Shown: positions 21,421 through 32,419 of the stretch, one piece after another
Numbering within the stretch: position 1 is the first letter of the stretch
Layout of the letters: the number at the start of each line of letters is the position of its first letter
Assembly: GCA_046086245.1 (NCBI GenBank)
Contig: JBJSXB010000271.1
Location: forward strand, 1-33,052
Direction: 5' to 3'
Length of the DNA stretch: 33,052 nt
From: F1-20-MAGs016 sp046086245
GTDB taxonomy: Bacteria; Planctomycetota; Planctomycetia; Pirellulales; UBA1268
Program-made: the position numbers and the translations under genes
The notes under the pieces: generated by a model
The model's input: only the letters and a program-made list of their open reading frames with translations
Told to the model about the DNA's origin: nothing
Databases searched by the model: none

Positions 21421-22529
21421 TGTCGTTCACGGCGTTGGACACCGCCGCCATGCTCCGGGCCGTCGACCTGGCCCGTCGTGGCGAGGGTTTCGTCGAGCCG
21501 AATCCGCTCGTCGGCGCCTTGGTCACCGCCGCCGATGATCCGACACGGATCGTCGGCGAGGGCTGGCACGCCCGCTTCGGGGGTCCCCACGCCGAGACGG
21601 TCGCCCTCACCGCCGCGGGCGATCGTGCCCGCGGCGGCACGATGTATGTCACCCTCGAACCCTGCTGCCACCACGGCAAGACACCCCCCTGCACCGAAGC
21701 GATCGTCGCCGCCGGGATCAGACGCGTGGTGGCCGCGACCGGGGACCCCAATCCACTCGTCGCCGGGAAGGGGTTCGCGAGGCTGGCGACGGCGGGGATC
21801 ACGGTGGAGGTCGGCGCTGCCGCGGCCGCAGCGCTGCGGATCACCGCACCCTATCGCCGCCTCACCATCGACGGCCGCCCATGGGTGATCGCGAAATGGG
21901 CGTCGGGACCGGGCGGCGACCTTTCATCGCCACCCGGGCGGCGCTGGCTCTCGTCGGAGGACTCGCGCGCGTTGGTGCACCGCCTGCGAGGCCGTGTCGA
22001 CGCGATCGTCGTCGGTAGCGGCACGGCGCTCGACGACGACCCGTCGCTCACGGCCCGACCGGCCGGTGCGCGGATACCTCTCCGGGTGGTGCTCGACGGG
22101 CGTGGCCGATTGCCGACCGATGGCACGTTGGCGACGACGGCGTCCGTGGTGCCGCTGCTGGTCGCAACCGGTCCCCGCGCCGATCCGACGTGGATCAAGA
22201 CCCTCCGTCAAGCCGGTGCCGAAGTGTGGATCGGGCCCGCCTCGTCGGCCGGCGAGCGGCTCCACGCGCTCCTCGGTGAACTGGGGCGGAGACGCTGCAC
22301 CAACGTGCTGCTCGAAGGAGGGCCGATGCTGCTGCGCGGGGCGTTCGCCGCCGGGGTGGTCGACGAGGCGTGGGTGTTCATCACCGATTGCCCGCCGACC
22401 GCTTCCGGTCCCGGCGCGGCGATCACCGACGTAGCGGGACTCACGATCGAGTCGGCCGAGGTCATCGGCGGCGACATGCTCGTCCGCGGGCGTATCGGGC
22501 CGGCAGCGGCCGACGGCGGGACGGACTGA
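21420..22529 (+). CDS. ribD: Bifunctional riboflavin deaminase/reductase RibD
   Basis: RibD deaminates the pyrimidine intermediate and then reduces its ribose in riboflavin synthesis. The 369-residue product has both domains. The N-terminal zinc deaminase has HAE at 57-59 and the PCCHHGKTPPC block with zinc ligands Cys82 and Cys91. The C-terminal reductase (about 150-365) has SRALVHRLRGRVDAIVVGSGT, DDDPSLTAR and VLLEGGPMLLRGAF. The usual SLDG motif at the start of the reductase domain reads SGPGG here, a local divergence that may be lineage-specific. The ATG overlaps the stop of the TPR gene by one base (TGATG), so there is no room for an FMN riboswitch directly upstream. No other rib genes are adjacent. 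Confidence 0.95.
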   Translation: MSFTALDTAAMLRAVDLARRGEGFVEPNPLVGALVTAADDPTRIVGEGWHARFGGPHAETVALTAAGDRARGGTMYVTLEPCCHHGKTPPCTEAIVAAGIRRVVAATGDPNPLVAGKGFARLATAGITVEVGAAAAAALRITAPYRRLTIDGRPWVIAKWASGPGGDLSSPPGRRWLSSEDSRALVHRLRGRVDAIVVGSGTALDDDPSLTARPAGARIPLRVVLDGRGRLPTDGTLATTASVVPLLVATGPRADPTWIKTLRQAGAEVWIGPASSAGERLHALLGELGRRRCTNVLLEGGPMLLRGAFAAGVVDEAWVFITDCPPTASGPGAAITDVAGLTIESAEVIGGDMLVRGRIGPAAADGGTD

Positions 22530-22566
22530 TCCGTCAGGTCCACCAGGCTGCTCGCCAAAACCGGCC

Positions 22567-22582
22567 CGGCGGCCTTTCGCCG
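22567..22582 (-). terminator. Possible terminator for the 777-residue protein gene
   Basis: CGGCG and CGCCG (5 bp) flank a 6-base loop immediately after the stop codon on the minus strand, and a TTTT run follows about 8 bases further on. It lies in the 54-base gap between convergent genes. Weak but well placed. Confidence 0.35.
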
Positions 22583-22583
22583 C

Positions 22584-24917
22584 TCACTCCTTCGGCATGT
22601 CCCGGATCACGTTGCGCCAGTGCGTCACCGAGGCTTCGGGAGTGATGCTCGTCTCCGCGACCGCCACCCGGATCGACCGCAGAGCCTCGAGAACCACCTT
22701 GACCTGACCGAGCACGTCGCGGACCTGTTCCTCCTCGTCGTCGGCCGACAATTCACGATCGGGGTCGACGCTTCCCTCGCGCTGCTGCACCGATGCGACG
22801 CGGGCTGCATACACGACCCAGGGCTCGACCAGATCGATCAACCCCGCGACGTCGAGCGCCGCAGCTTGGGCGAGCGGTTCCTCGAACTTCGACAACTGCG
22901 CGCCGGTCTCGAGGGTGTTGGCCGCCAGCATCCGCGCCGCCTGTTTCGGCACGAGGCTGAACACCGCCGCGTCCTCGCCGACGCCGATCGCCGGCCTGAT
23001 CTGCTCGTCGATCAGCCCGGCCGGCAGGGCGAACGTCCAGAGATTACCCCCGGGCACCTTCGTCTTCTCCGGCTCCGGAATGAGGTAACCGGGTGGAACA
23101 CTGTCGGGCTGCAGTTCGCGGATCTTGTCCACGACCTCGTCGCCGAGGGCGAACAGGTCGCTCAAACCCTCGCGGAACAGCGCCGGGTTCGACAGCCGCA
23201 CGGCGATCGCCGGCTCCACCAATGGAAGCGGCTCGACCGACCCGGGCACCTGCGACGAGAGGCGCTTCGTCTTGCTCTTGCCGTCGATCACCAGCGCGAA
23301 TTGGCCGTCGGCCGTCGCCGGAATGATCTTCTGGCGGAGGATCTCCGTGATCTTGTCGACCACCGGGCGGAAGTTCTTGTCGGCCAACTCGATCATCTCG
23401 CGCGGCTCGTCGTCGAACTGGGGGAGGATGTTGCGGCGGAAAAACGACATCGCCATTCCCGCCATCGACACGACGTCGTCGAACTGCTCCGCGTCGTTCT
23501 TCGAGCGCGTGATCAGCGCCGCCAGCGGAGCCCCGCCGGTATGCGACGAGAGGTCGAGCCGCCGCGATCCGTCGAGCGGAAGATTCTTCGACCAATCCCA
23601 GGCGTAACCCTCGTAGCCCGAATCGGTCAGGAACGCGTACGACATCCACGCGCCGGCCACCGGGAGGCGGCGGCGCAGGGCGGCCGACATTTTCTCCAAC
23701 CCGCTGCGGGCCTCCGCGGCCGCCTCGTCGGAGAGGCCGGCACTCTCGGCGATCCGACCGCTCAACTCCGCCAACTGGTCGATGTCGGCGGTCGTTCCCA
23801 CCAGCAGCTTGTTGAGGGCCTCGCTCACGTACGAGATCCCGGTGATGGCCCGGGAGCGGTGCTCCCGAAGCGGCTGGAGCGCCGGCACCGAGGCGAGCCC
23901 CCTGGCGTCGCCGGGCTTGCCGAGCTTGTCGAGATGATCGACCGCGTCGCCGATCGAGAGGATCACCCGATCGCCGATGACCCCCAGTGCCACCACGACA
24001 TCGAGCGACTGGAGACGTTCGATCACCGCCTCGAATCCATCGACGTCGAGGTCGTCGATCGAACCGGTCAGCGCCCCCCATGGCACCAAACCGCCGTCGA
24101 CGGTGATCGTGATCAACTCGCCGCCCGCGACCTTCTTGCGGCCGATCAATTGGGCCAGATCGGGATTGCCCTGGGTGACGAGTTTGAGCAGCCCGTCGAT
24201 CCGCTTCATCTGCACCTCGGCGGCGGGCAGTTGCGTCGTGCGGAATCCCCATACCAGGTCGGGGATGACGATCGATTCGACGTTGTCGACGAGCGTCTGC
24301 AGCGCGAGCCGCATCTGGAGCCTGGTGAGTTGCTCGTCCTCCACTTCGGCGACCTGGAACCGCACCGGCACCGTCGTACCGGCCGCTTGCGCGCGGGCGC
24401 CGTCGAGCGGCGATGCCCGTCCCAACTCCAGGAAGCCGGCGGCCTGCTGGGCTCGCTGCACCTTCTGCAGCAGTTCGAGGAACACGATGCACGACGGCTC
24501 GCCATAAAGGAACGTGTCGGTGGACACCATGTCGGCGAGCACGGCGACCGCTTGCTTGTTTTCCGGCAGTTCGAGGAACGTGGCCGCCATGGACAGCGGG
24601 CTGCCGGGCTGGATCTTCTGCTCCTCGATGGCGTCGAGTGCCCGCTGCACCGCCGGCAACCGCTTGACCGCCGCGAACGCGTTGCTGGCGAGGACGCGGT
24701 CGATCTGCTCGCGGATCCGCAGCGTCGCCGTGAGGAAGGCCGCGTCGGCCGGCACCATCGAGACACCGGACTGGAGCACATCGTCGCCACGGACGAACGC
24801 CATCGGCGTGGCGGCGAGCGCCACCACGAGTGTCACGCGTGTTGCATGCCCGAGTCGACGGAGCGAGCGCGGAAGGCCCCTCGAGACGGAACCGTTGGTG
24901 GGGAGGACGTGGTTCAT
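22584..24917 (-). CDS. Exported protein of unknown function
   Basis: I do not recognise a named domain. The 777-residue product has a basic N-terminus and a hydrophobic segment at residues about 28-43 (VTLVVALAATPMAFVRG), consistent with a signal peptide, then DAAFLTATLRIREQIDRVL. The body is mixed helix and strand without haem, zinc or nucleotide motifs. The end is acidic (DRELSADDEEEQVRD) and then helical. A GAGGAG lies 6 bases before the ATG, which fixes the start. It is divergent from ftr and convergent with ribD, so it is probably a single-gene transcript. Its composition suggests a conserved planctomycete envelope protein. No transferred-gene signature is evident. Confidence 0.72.
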   Translation of the reverse strand: MNHVLPTNGSVSRGLPRSLRRLGHATRVTLVVALAATPMAFVRGDDVLQSGVSMVPADAAFLTATLRIREQIDRVLASNAFAAVKRLPAVQRALDAIEEQKIQPGSPLSMAATFLELPENKQAVAVLADMVSTDTFLYGEPSCIVFLELLQKVQRAQQAAGFLELGRASPLDGARAQAAGTTVPVRFQVAEVEDEQLTRLQMRLALQTLVDNVESIVIPDLVWGFRTTQLPAAEVQMKRIDGLLKLVTQGNPDLAQLIGRKKVAGGELITITVDGGLVPWGALTGSIDDLDVDGFEAVIERLQSLDVVVALGVIGDRVILSIGDAVDHLDKLGKPGDARGLASVPALQPLREHRSRAITGISYVSEALNKLLVGTTADIDQLAELSGRIAESAGLSDEAAAEARSGLEKMSAALRRRLPVAGAWMSYAFLTDSGYEGYAWDWSKNLPLDGSRRLDLSSHTGGAPLAALITRSKNDAEQFDDVVSMAGMAMSFFRRNILPQFDDEPREMIELADKNFRPVVDKITEILRQKIIPATADGQFALVIDGKSKTKRLSSQVPGSVEPLPLVEPAIAVRLSNPALFREGLSDLFALGDEVVDKIRELQPDSVPPGYLIPEPEKTKVPGGNLWTFALPAGLIDEQIRPAIGVGEDAAVFSLVPKQAARMLAANTLETGAQLSKFEEPLAQAAALDVAGLIDLVEPWVVYAARVASVQQREGSVDPDRELSADDEEEQVRDVLGQVKVVLEALRSIRVAVAETSITPEASVTHWRNVIRDMPKE

Positions 24918-25067
24918 GGCAGGCTCCTCGACCGGCACGTTGCGGGGTGATACGTCTCCGCGCGACCGACGGCGGACGGGGGTCCGAGACCGTCGTTCCC
25001 GGCGGAACGCGATGCGTACCCCGGTAGTCTGGCATGGCCCCCCCGCCCGAGTCCACCGCACACCCAC

Positions 25068-25126
25068 GACCGGACCGTCCCACGATCCACCATTGGACCG
25101 GACCGTCCGCCTGCGGTACCGTCCGC
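25068..25126. repeat. Direct repeats upstream of ftr
   Basis: GACCGGACCGTCC occurs twice exactly (25068-25080 and 25096-25108, 28 bases apart). Its core ACCGTCC occurs a third time (25118-25124), with ACCGTCCGC shared by the last two. The third copy overlaps the palindrome CGGTACCG. They lie 69-127 bases before the ftr start in the 277-base divergent gap and may bind a regulator. No other feature was recognised in this gap. Confidence 0.4.
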
Positions 25127-25194
25127 GGAGCGATCAGGTCGATCGCGGCGTGGCGGGAACGCGGCACGACGCGGAACGACGGGAGCCGGCGCAC

Positions 25195-26088
25195 GTGCAG
25201 ATCGACGGGACGCGGATCATCGACACGTTCGCCGAGGCGTTCCGCCTCCGCTACGGCCGGCTGGTGATCACCGCCCACGACGCCCACTGGCTCACGGCCG
25301 CCCTCGCGGCGGTTTGCGGCTACGGCACGAGCGTGCTCGGCTGCGACGTCGAAGTGGGGGTCGAACGGGTCCTCAGTCCCGCGGAAACCCCCGATGGTCG
25401 GCCCGGGGCGGCGATCCTCGCCTTCGCCTTTTCGACCGAGGACCTTGGGGCCGCACTGGCCAACCGGACCGGACAGTGCCTGCTCACGTGCCCGACGGTG
25501 TGCGTCTACGACGGATTGCCCGGGGCGACCGAGCGGGTCGCCCTCGGCAGCCACGTCCGATTCTTCGGCGATGGGTTCGAAAAAACGAAGGTCGTCGCCG
25601 GCCGTCGCTACTGGCGCGTGCCGGTGATGGACGGCGAATGCGTCGTCGAGGAGTCGACTGGCGTGGAGAAGGGTGTCGGCGGGGGCAACCTGATCCTCCA
25701 GGGGGCCTCCCTCGAGGGCACGCTGGCCGCGGCACGGCGGGCGGTGGCGGCGATCGCCGAACTCCCCGGGGTGATCACGCCATTTCCTGGCGGCGTGGTG
25801 CGATCCGGCAGCAAGGTCGGATCGCGATCGGGGCGCCTGCGGGCCAGCACGAACGAGGCGTTCTGTCCGGGCTTGATCGGTCGTGTCGACTCCCTCTTGG
25901 TGGAAGGTTCAGGCTGCTGCCTGGAAATCGTGGTCGACGGCGTCGATGAGCTCGCCGTCGCGACGGCGATGGCGGCGGGAATCCGCGCCGCGGCCGGTGC
26001 CGATCTGCTGGCCATCGCCGCCGGCAACTACGGCGGCAAACTGGGCAAGTTCCACTTTCATCTGCATCGGCTTCCGGATCTCTGCTGA
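25195..26088 (+). CDS. ftr: Formylmethanofuran-tetrahydromethanopterin formyltransferase
   Basis: This enzyme moves a formyl group between methanofuran and tetrahydromethanopterin (H4MPT). In bacteria it is part of the formyltransferase/hydrolase complex (also called FhcD) for C1 oxidation or formaldehyde removal. The 297-residue product has the family length and blocks: the start QIDGTRIIDTFAEAF, ETPDGRPG, TGQCLLTCPT, VRFFGDGFEKTK, GRRYWRVPVMDGE, KGVGGGNLILQG, FPGGVVRSGSKVGS (about residues 196-209) and AAGNYGGKLGKFHFHLH. The start is GTG at 25195, because the family begins with a short M-x-I-D/N-G stretch; GGGAG lies 9 bases upstream. The other H4MPT genes (fhcABC, mch, mtd, fae) are not in the window, so this gene stands alone here. 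Planctomycetes are known to carry H4MPT genes. Confidence 0.94.
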   Translation: MQIDGTRIIDTFAEAFRLRYGRLVITAHDAHWLTAALAAVCGYGTSVLGCDVEVGVERVLSPAETPDGRPGAAILAFAFSTEDLGAALANRTGQCLLTCPTVCVYDGLPGATERVALGSHVRFFGDGFEKTKVVAGRRYWRVPVMDGECVVEESTGVEKGVGGGNLILQGASLEGTLAAARRAVAAIAELPGVITPFPGGVVRSGSKVGSRSGRLRASTNEAFCPGLIGRVDSLLVEGSGCCLEIVVDGVDELAVATAMAAGIRAAAGADLLAIAAGNYGGKLGKFHFHLHRLPDLC

Positions 26089-26183
26089 CCGGTGGGCCGG
26101 TGGTTGCCCTTCTCGCGACCACCGCACCTTTGCTATGTCCCCGACGCTGTCCCCGGGTCGGCGGTCTGGCGGGAGCTTCGACG

Positions 26184-28553
26184 ATGCCCGAACGTCCATC
26201 GCGACAACTGCTCGTCATACCCCCGCGCACTCTGCGCTGGCCATACCTGCTCGGCGCCGGAGCCGGAGTCGCTTGCGGAGCGATGGTCCTGTGGGCCGTC
26301 GGCCATGCTCGCGCGACGACCGGGACCGATACACCGCCGGCCATCGTCGACGTGCCCCCCGTTCCTCCGGTCGCCGAAACGGACGCGGGCGCGATGCCGC
26401 AGCGGGTCGCCGAACCGGAATCGTTCGCGGTCGCCCCCGATGCCCGACCGATGGATCAGGTCGCATCCGTCCCCGTCGGCAGCGCCCCGGAAGGGGGAGA
26501 CGAGGCAGCCGAGGACGTCCCCGCGCCATCCGCCAACGACCGCAGCGGCCGGCGTTCGCTGTCGCGCTTCTCCACGGTAGACCCCCGGCTCCCGGGCGAT
26601 CCGTTCATGGCGTCGGCCCCGCCGGCGATCGACGGCGTCGAGGGTCCGGGGCGTGTCGATGTGACCGCGGAGCCGCGCCGGGCCCCGTGGACGGCGGCGG
26701 CCGCCGCGACCGGGCCGGATCACGAGAACCCAGGCCCTTCCGCTGACATCCTCGCTGCCGCCGCGTCGCACGATGACGACCAAACGACGGCGGCGGGTCC
26801 GCTGGCTTCCGCCGCCGCGGCGCTCACCCCTGATCCCACGAAGCCAGCGCCCGTTGCGCCCAGGGACCCGGTCGCGCTCGACGATCCTGACGCGCCGATT
26901 CCGGTCGACGAGTCCGGCCCGGCGACCGGTGGGCCGACTGGCCTCCCGTCGGGTGCCGCAGGGGCACCCCCCCCGTCGCCGTTCGCCTCGGCGCCCGCAC
27001 TCGGCTCCCCGCCGCCGGTGGCCGGCGCACCGACGCCGCCCGGGGTTCCCGCGGCGCTCCCTCCTGATCTCGGCATCTCCGCCGCCGGTCGTCCGGGCTC
27101 CGCCGAAGGGACGGAGCCACGCCGCGCGAGTCCGACCGGCAGCGGCCAGGGGCGTCCCGGCGCCGCGCAACTCGACGGCGTGCAGACCCCGCAACTGACG
27201 ATCGAAAAACGGGGACCACGCGAGGTGCAGGTCGGCCAGACATGCCGTTACGAGATCCTCGTACGCAACGTCGGTTCCGCGGTCGCCCAGGACGTCATCG
27301 TGCTCGAACGCATCCCGTTCGGGACCACGCTGGTCGCCACGAGCCCGCCCGCGAGTCCGGCGGGGGAAGGGGCGGATGGCGACCTCGTGTGGCGCATCGG
27401 GCAGCTCCCGCCGGGATCGCAGGCCCGCGTCGCCGTGGAACTCACGCCGACCCTCGAGGGGGAGGTGGGGAGTCTGGCGAGCGTCACGTTCCGAGCCGAA
27501 GCGGGCGCCCGGGCGAGGGCCACGAAACCGGCGGTCGCGCTGTCGGCCCCCGCGCCACGGCCGGTGCTCGTCGGCGGCTCGATGCCGGTGGTGATCAACG
27601 TCACCAATCCCGGCACCGGCACCGCCACCGGCGTCGTCCTCGAGGGACTGGTTCCCGACGGCGTGACCCATGCCGCCGGCCGTGAGGTGGAATTCGACGT
27701 CGGTCGTCTCGGCCCGGGTCAGTCGCGGTCGATCGAACTGGAACTCGCGACCACCGGTCCGGGCGTGCATCAACTGCAGCTTGTCGCCCGCGCCGACGGC
27801 GGCATCGAGACGGCGACACAGGTGCGCCTCGAAGTGACCGCGCCGACGCTCGACCTCGCCGCCGAGATCCCGTCGCGCCGCTACCTGCAACGTCCCGCAC
27901 CGTGCCTGCTGTCGATGACCAATGCCGGCACCGCGCCGGCGCGCGACGTCGAACTGGCGGCCCAACTTCCGCCCGGCCTGAAGTTCATCCGCACCAACAA
28001 CGCCGGCTACTACGACGAGCGCACCCACCGCGTGCTGTGGAACCTCGAGGAACTTCCCGCCGCCGAGACCGGCACGGTCGAATTGGTGGTGATGCCCGTC
28101 GAACTGGGACCGCAGAAGATCGTGGCCGCGGCCCGGGCCGCCGGCGGGCTGGCCGACCAGGCGGTACACACCATCGAGGTCGAAGGGCTCGCGGCGCTCA
28201 CCTTCGAGGTCGCCGACAGCGAGGACCCGATCGAACTTGGTGGACTCACCGAGTATGTGGTCCGCGTGGTGAATCAGGGCACCAAGGCCGCCGCAGGCGT
28301 GCGCCTGACGGCGACGCTGCTGGGTGAAGTCGAACCCGTGGCTGCCAAGGGACCGGTGCCCCATCGGGTCGACAACCTGGCGATCGTCTTCGATCCGCTC
28401 GCCCGCCTCGCTCCCGCCGAGGAGGCGGTGTACCGGGTGCGTGTCCGCGGGCGCCGCGAGGGGGACCAGCGCGTGCAGGTGCAACTCACCAGTGACGACC
28501 AGCCCGCGCCGATCACCAAGGAAGAGGTCACCCGCGTCTACGCCGATCGCTGA
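26184..28553 (+). CDS. Membrane-anchored DUF11-repeat surface protein
   Basis: The product is 789 residues. One hydrophobic segment (about residues 20-42, YLLGAGAGVACGAMVLWAVG) should anchor it in the membrane without an obvious cleavage site. Residues about 45-330 are Pro/Ala/Asp-rich and probably an extended spacer. Four DUF11-type immunoglobulin-like repeats follow, starting near residues 336, 461, 566 and 682. Each has the phrase (V/M)xNxGT/S with A-x-x-V, for example RNVGSAVAQDVIVLERIP, TNPGTGTATGVVLEGLVP and TNAGTAPARDVELAAQLP. Such repeats occur in bacterial surface and cell-wall proteins and probably serve adhesion or structure. The ATG at 26184 is preferred over a GTG at 26100 because GGGAG lies 8 bases before it. 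It is 95 bases after ftr, on the same strand, with no functional link evident. Confidence 0.85.
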   Translation: MPERPSRQLLVIPPRTLRWPYLLGAGAGVACGAMVLWAVGHARATTGTDTPPAIVDVPPVPPVAETDAGAMPQRVAEPESFAVAPDARPMDQVASVPVGSAPEGGDEAAEDVPAPSANDRSGRRSLSRFSTVDPRLPGDPFMASAPPAIDGVEGPGRVDVTAEPRRAPWTAAAAATGPDHENPGPSADILAAAASHDDDQTTAAGPLASAAAALTPDPTKPAPVAPRDPVALDDPDAPIPVDESGPATGGPTGLPSGAAGAPPPSPFASAPALGSPPPVAGAPTPPGVPAALPPDLGISAAGRPGSAEGTEPRRASPTGSGQGRPGAAQLDGVQTPQLTIEKRGPREVQVGQTCRYEILVRNVGSAVAQDVIVLERIPFGTTLVATSPPASPAGEGADGDLVWRIGQLPPGSQARVAVELTPTLEGEVGSLASVTFRAEAGARARATKPAVALSAPAPRPVLVGGSMPVVINVTNPGTGTATGVVLEGLVPDGVTHAAGREVEFDVGRLGPGQSRSIELELATTGPGVHQLQLVARADGGIETATQVRLEVTAPTLDLAAEIPSRRYLQRPAPCLLSMTNAGTAPARDVELAAQLPPGLKFIRTNNAGYYDERTHRVLWNLEELPAAETGTVELVVMPVELGPQKIVAAARAAGGLADQAVHTIEVEGLAALTFEVADSEDPIELGGLTEYVVRVVNQGTKAAAGVRLTATLLGEVEPVAAKGPVPHRVDNLAIVFDPLARLAPAEEAVYRVRVRGRREGDQRVQVQLTSDDQPAPITKEEVTRVYADR

Positions 28554-28557
28554 CCGC

Positions 28558-28569
28558 GATCCGCGGATC
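28558..28569. repeat. 12-base palindrome between convergent genes
   Basis: GATCCGCGGATC is a perfect palindrome within the 21-base gap between the ends of the DUF11 gene and pheT. It may act in ending transcription, although without a T-run. Confidence 0.3.
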
Positions 28570-28574
28570 ACGCG

Positions 28575-30641
<2,067 letters not shown>

Positions 30642-30662
30642 CGATGCCTCGGGGCCGTCGGA

Positions 30663-31691
30663 TCAGAATTGGCGGAGGAACCGGACGTCGTTGCGGTAGA
30701 AATCACGGATGTCGGCGACGCCGTAGCGGCGGGCGGCGATCCGCTCCACCCCGAGGCCGAACGCGAAGCCCGACACGGCGTCGGGGTCGAGCCCCACCGC
30801 GGCGAGTACGGCGGGATCGACCATGCCGGCGCCACCCATTTCCACCCACCGCCCACCCCACTCCATGTCGACCTCGACGCTCGGCTCGGTGAACGGGAAA
30901 AACGACGGGCGGAAGCGCACGCGGACACCCTCGCCGAGGAATCCCGATGCCAGGGCACGGAGCGTCGTCTTGAGATGGGCCATGGTGGTGCCCGGTTCGA
31001 CCAGCAGCCCCTCCACCTGATGAAACATCGGGTAGTGCGTCGCATCCGCGGTGTCGGGACGGTAGACCCGGCCGAGAGACACGATCCGCAGCGGTGGCGG
31101 GCGTCGCTCCATCACCCTGATCTGGACCGTACTGGTCTGCGATCGCAGCAGCAGCGGTTCCGCCCCGGCGGCGACGGAGAGGAAGAAATTGTCGAGTGGA
31201 TCGCGGGCAGGATGCTCCGGGCTGATTGCCAACGCGTCGAAATTGTGCCACTGGTCCTCGACCTCGGGCCCGTCGACGCTCTCGAACCCCAGCCCCGCCA
31301 TGATCTCCTGCACCTGCCGGATCGTCCGCGTGATCGGGTGGAGATGCCCGAGCGGCACCGCGCTTCCGGGCAGTGTCACGTCGATCGCGGCAACACTCGC
31401 CGTGGCCGGCACGGCGAGGCGTTCACGCGCCGCACCGATCGTCGCGCCGAGCCAGTCCTTCAACTCGTTGAAGTGCCGGCCGGCCTCCTTGCGGGCGGTG
31501 GCCTCGACGCTGCCGAGGTTCTTCTGCAGCGCCTTGAGTCGGCCATTGCGGGCTCCGAGAAACTCCACGCGCACGCGTTCGACCCCCTCGGCATCGGCAA
31601 CGCCCGCGAGCATCCGCTCGGCTTCGGTGCGACAGCGGCCGATGTCGGCGACGAGGTCGGAGAGCGAGACGACTTCCACGCGACGATGCAT
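30663..31691 (-). CDS. pheS: Phenylalanine-tRNA ligase alpha subunit
   Basis: PheS is the catalytic subunit of phenylalanyl-tRNA synthetase. The 342-residue product has the normal length. An N-terminal coiled-coil arm is followed by the class II core with HPITRTIRQVQEIMAGLGF, DNFFL, the motif 2 region LGRVYRPDTADATHYPMFHQVEG, FRPSFFPFTEPSVEVDM, and motif 3 GFAFGLGVERIA near the C-terminus. The ATG at 31691 is chosen because the product then begins like other PheS proteins. The ribosome-binding site is weak (AAGG directly at the start). In-frame ATGs further upstream give poor protein sequence. It lies 165 bases after rplT; that leader has a 6-bp stem (31723-31740) but no convincing attenuator or T-box. 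Confidence 0.95.
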   Translation of the reverse strand: MHRRVEVVSLSDLVADIGRCRTEAERMLAGVADAEGVERVRVEFLGARNGRLKALQKNLGSVEATARKEAGRHFNELKDWLGATIGAARERLAVPATASVAAIDVTLPGSAVPLGHLHPITRTIRQVQEIMAGLGFESVDGPEVEDQWHNFDALAISPEHPARDPLDNFFLSVAAGAEPLLLRSQTSTVQIRVMERRPPPLRIVSLGRVYRPDTADATHYPMFHQVEGLLVEPGTTMAHLKTTLRALASGFLGEGVRVRFRPSFFPFTEPSVEVDMEWGGRWVEMGGAGMVDPAVLAAVGLDPDAVSGFAFGLGVERIAARRYGVADIRDFYRNDVRFLRQF

Positions 31692-31856
31692 CCTTGGCGA
31701 CGAAGACGGGACGGCGGACGGCGGGCCGTGTTTCCGGCCCTGGCTCCGACCCGAACGCACCTCCGACCACGACCGTGCCGCGACGATCATCGCGCGGTCA
31801 CCGGACGGACACGAACGTTCCGCCCACGCCATCGGAAGCGACGAAGGGCGGGTGGT

Positions 31857-32234
31857 TCAGGCCGCGCCCGCCGGCACACCGAGATCGAGGGCACTGCGAA
31901 CCCGTGCGACCACCGTGTCGAATCCGGTGGGGTCGAGGACCGCCATTTCGGCGAGCGTACGACGATCGAGGTCGCACCCGCACTTTTCCAGGCCGGCGAT
32001 GAACTGGCTGTAGCGGAGGCCACGCTCACGGACCGCCGCGTTGATGCGGACGATCCAGAGCCGGCGGAAGTCACGCTTGCGACGGCGCCGATCGCGGCGC
32101 GCGAATACGCCGGCGCGGATGATCGACTCCTTGGCGGTCCGCAGCAGCCGGCGACGGCCACCGACCGAACCCTTGACCCGTTTGAACAATCGCTTCTTCG
32201 CCCGCAAACGGGGCACGACGCTTTTGGTGCGCAT
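31857..32234 (-). CDS. rplT: 50S ribosomal protein L20
   Basis: L20 binds 23S rRNA early in large-subunit assembly and in many bacteria represses its own operon. The 125-residue product has the basic N-terminal extension (RAKKRLFKRVKGSVGGRRR) and the globular block RRDRRRRKRDFRRLWIVRIN followed by RERGLRYSQFIAGLEK, both diagnostic. The ATG at 32234 is used instead of an upstream in-frame codon at 32267 because L20 proteins begin with a short basic start of this kind. It is the third gene of infC-rpmI-rplT. Any L20-binding leader would lie before infC, outside the window. Confidence 0.96.
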   Translation of the reverse strand: MRTKSVVPRLRAKKRLFKRVKGSVGGRRRLLRTAKESIIRAGVFARRDRRRRKRDFRRLWIVRINAAVRERGLRYSQFIAGLEKCGCDLDRRTLAEMAVLDPTGFDTVVARVRSALDLGVPAGAA

Positions 32235-32387
32235 GGTGGTGGATTCCGATGGGCCGCCGGCGAGCACGCCGACGGCGAAAGACCTGTTGGATTGGAGGGG
32301 TGATCAGCGGGAGCGTTGAGGGACGATTGAGACGGGGATGTCGGCCGACGCGTCGTTCCGCCCGGGGAAAGGGACTTCGACGCCGAC

Positions 32388-32419
32388 ACCGCACGGGTCA
32401 ATAACCGCACGGGTCAATA
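32388..32419. repeat. 16-base tandem duplication at the 3' end of rpmI
   Basis: ACCGCACGGGTCAATA is present twice in exact tandem (32388-32403, 32404-32419). The second copy spans the rpmI stop codon, and the first repeats it just downstream. It looks like a recent slippage duplication in the 179-base rpmI-rplT spacer. The rest of the spacer holds nothing I recognise. Confidence 0.7.

Noticed and set aside
21400..21430. FMN riboswitch before ribD
   Set aside because: ribD starts within the stop codon of the preceding gene, so there is no leader to hold one.
31692..31856. Leader attenuator or T-box before pheS
   Set aside because: There is one 6-bp hairpin (31723-31740) but no phenylalanine-rich leader peptide, no T-box sequence and no terminator T-run. 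pheS is probably read from infC.
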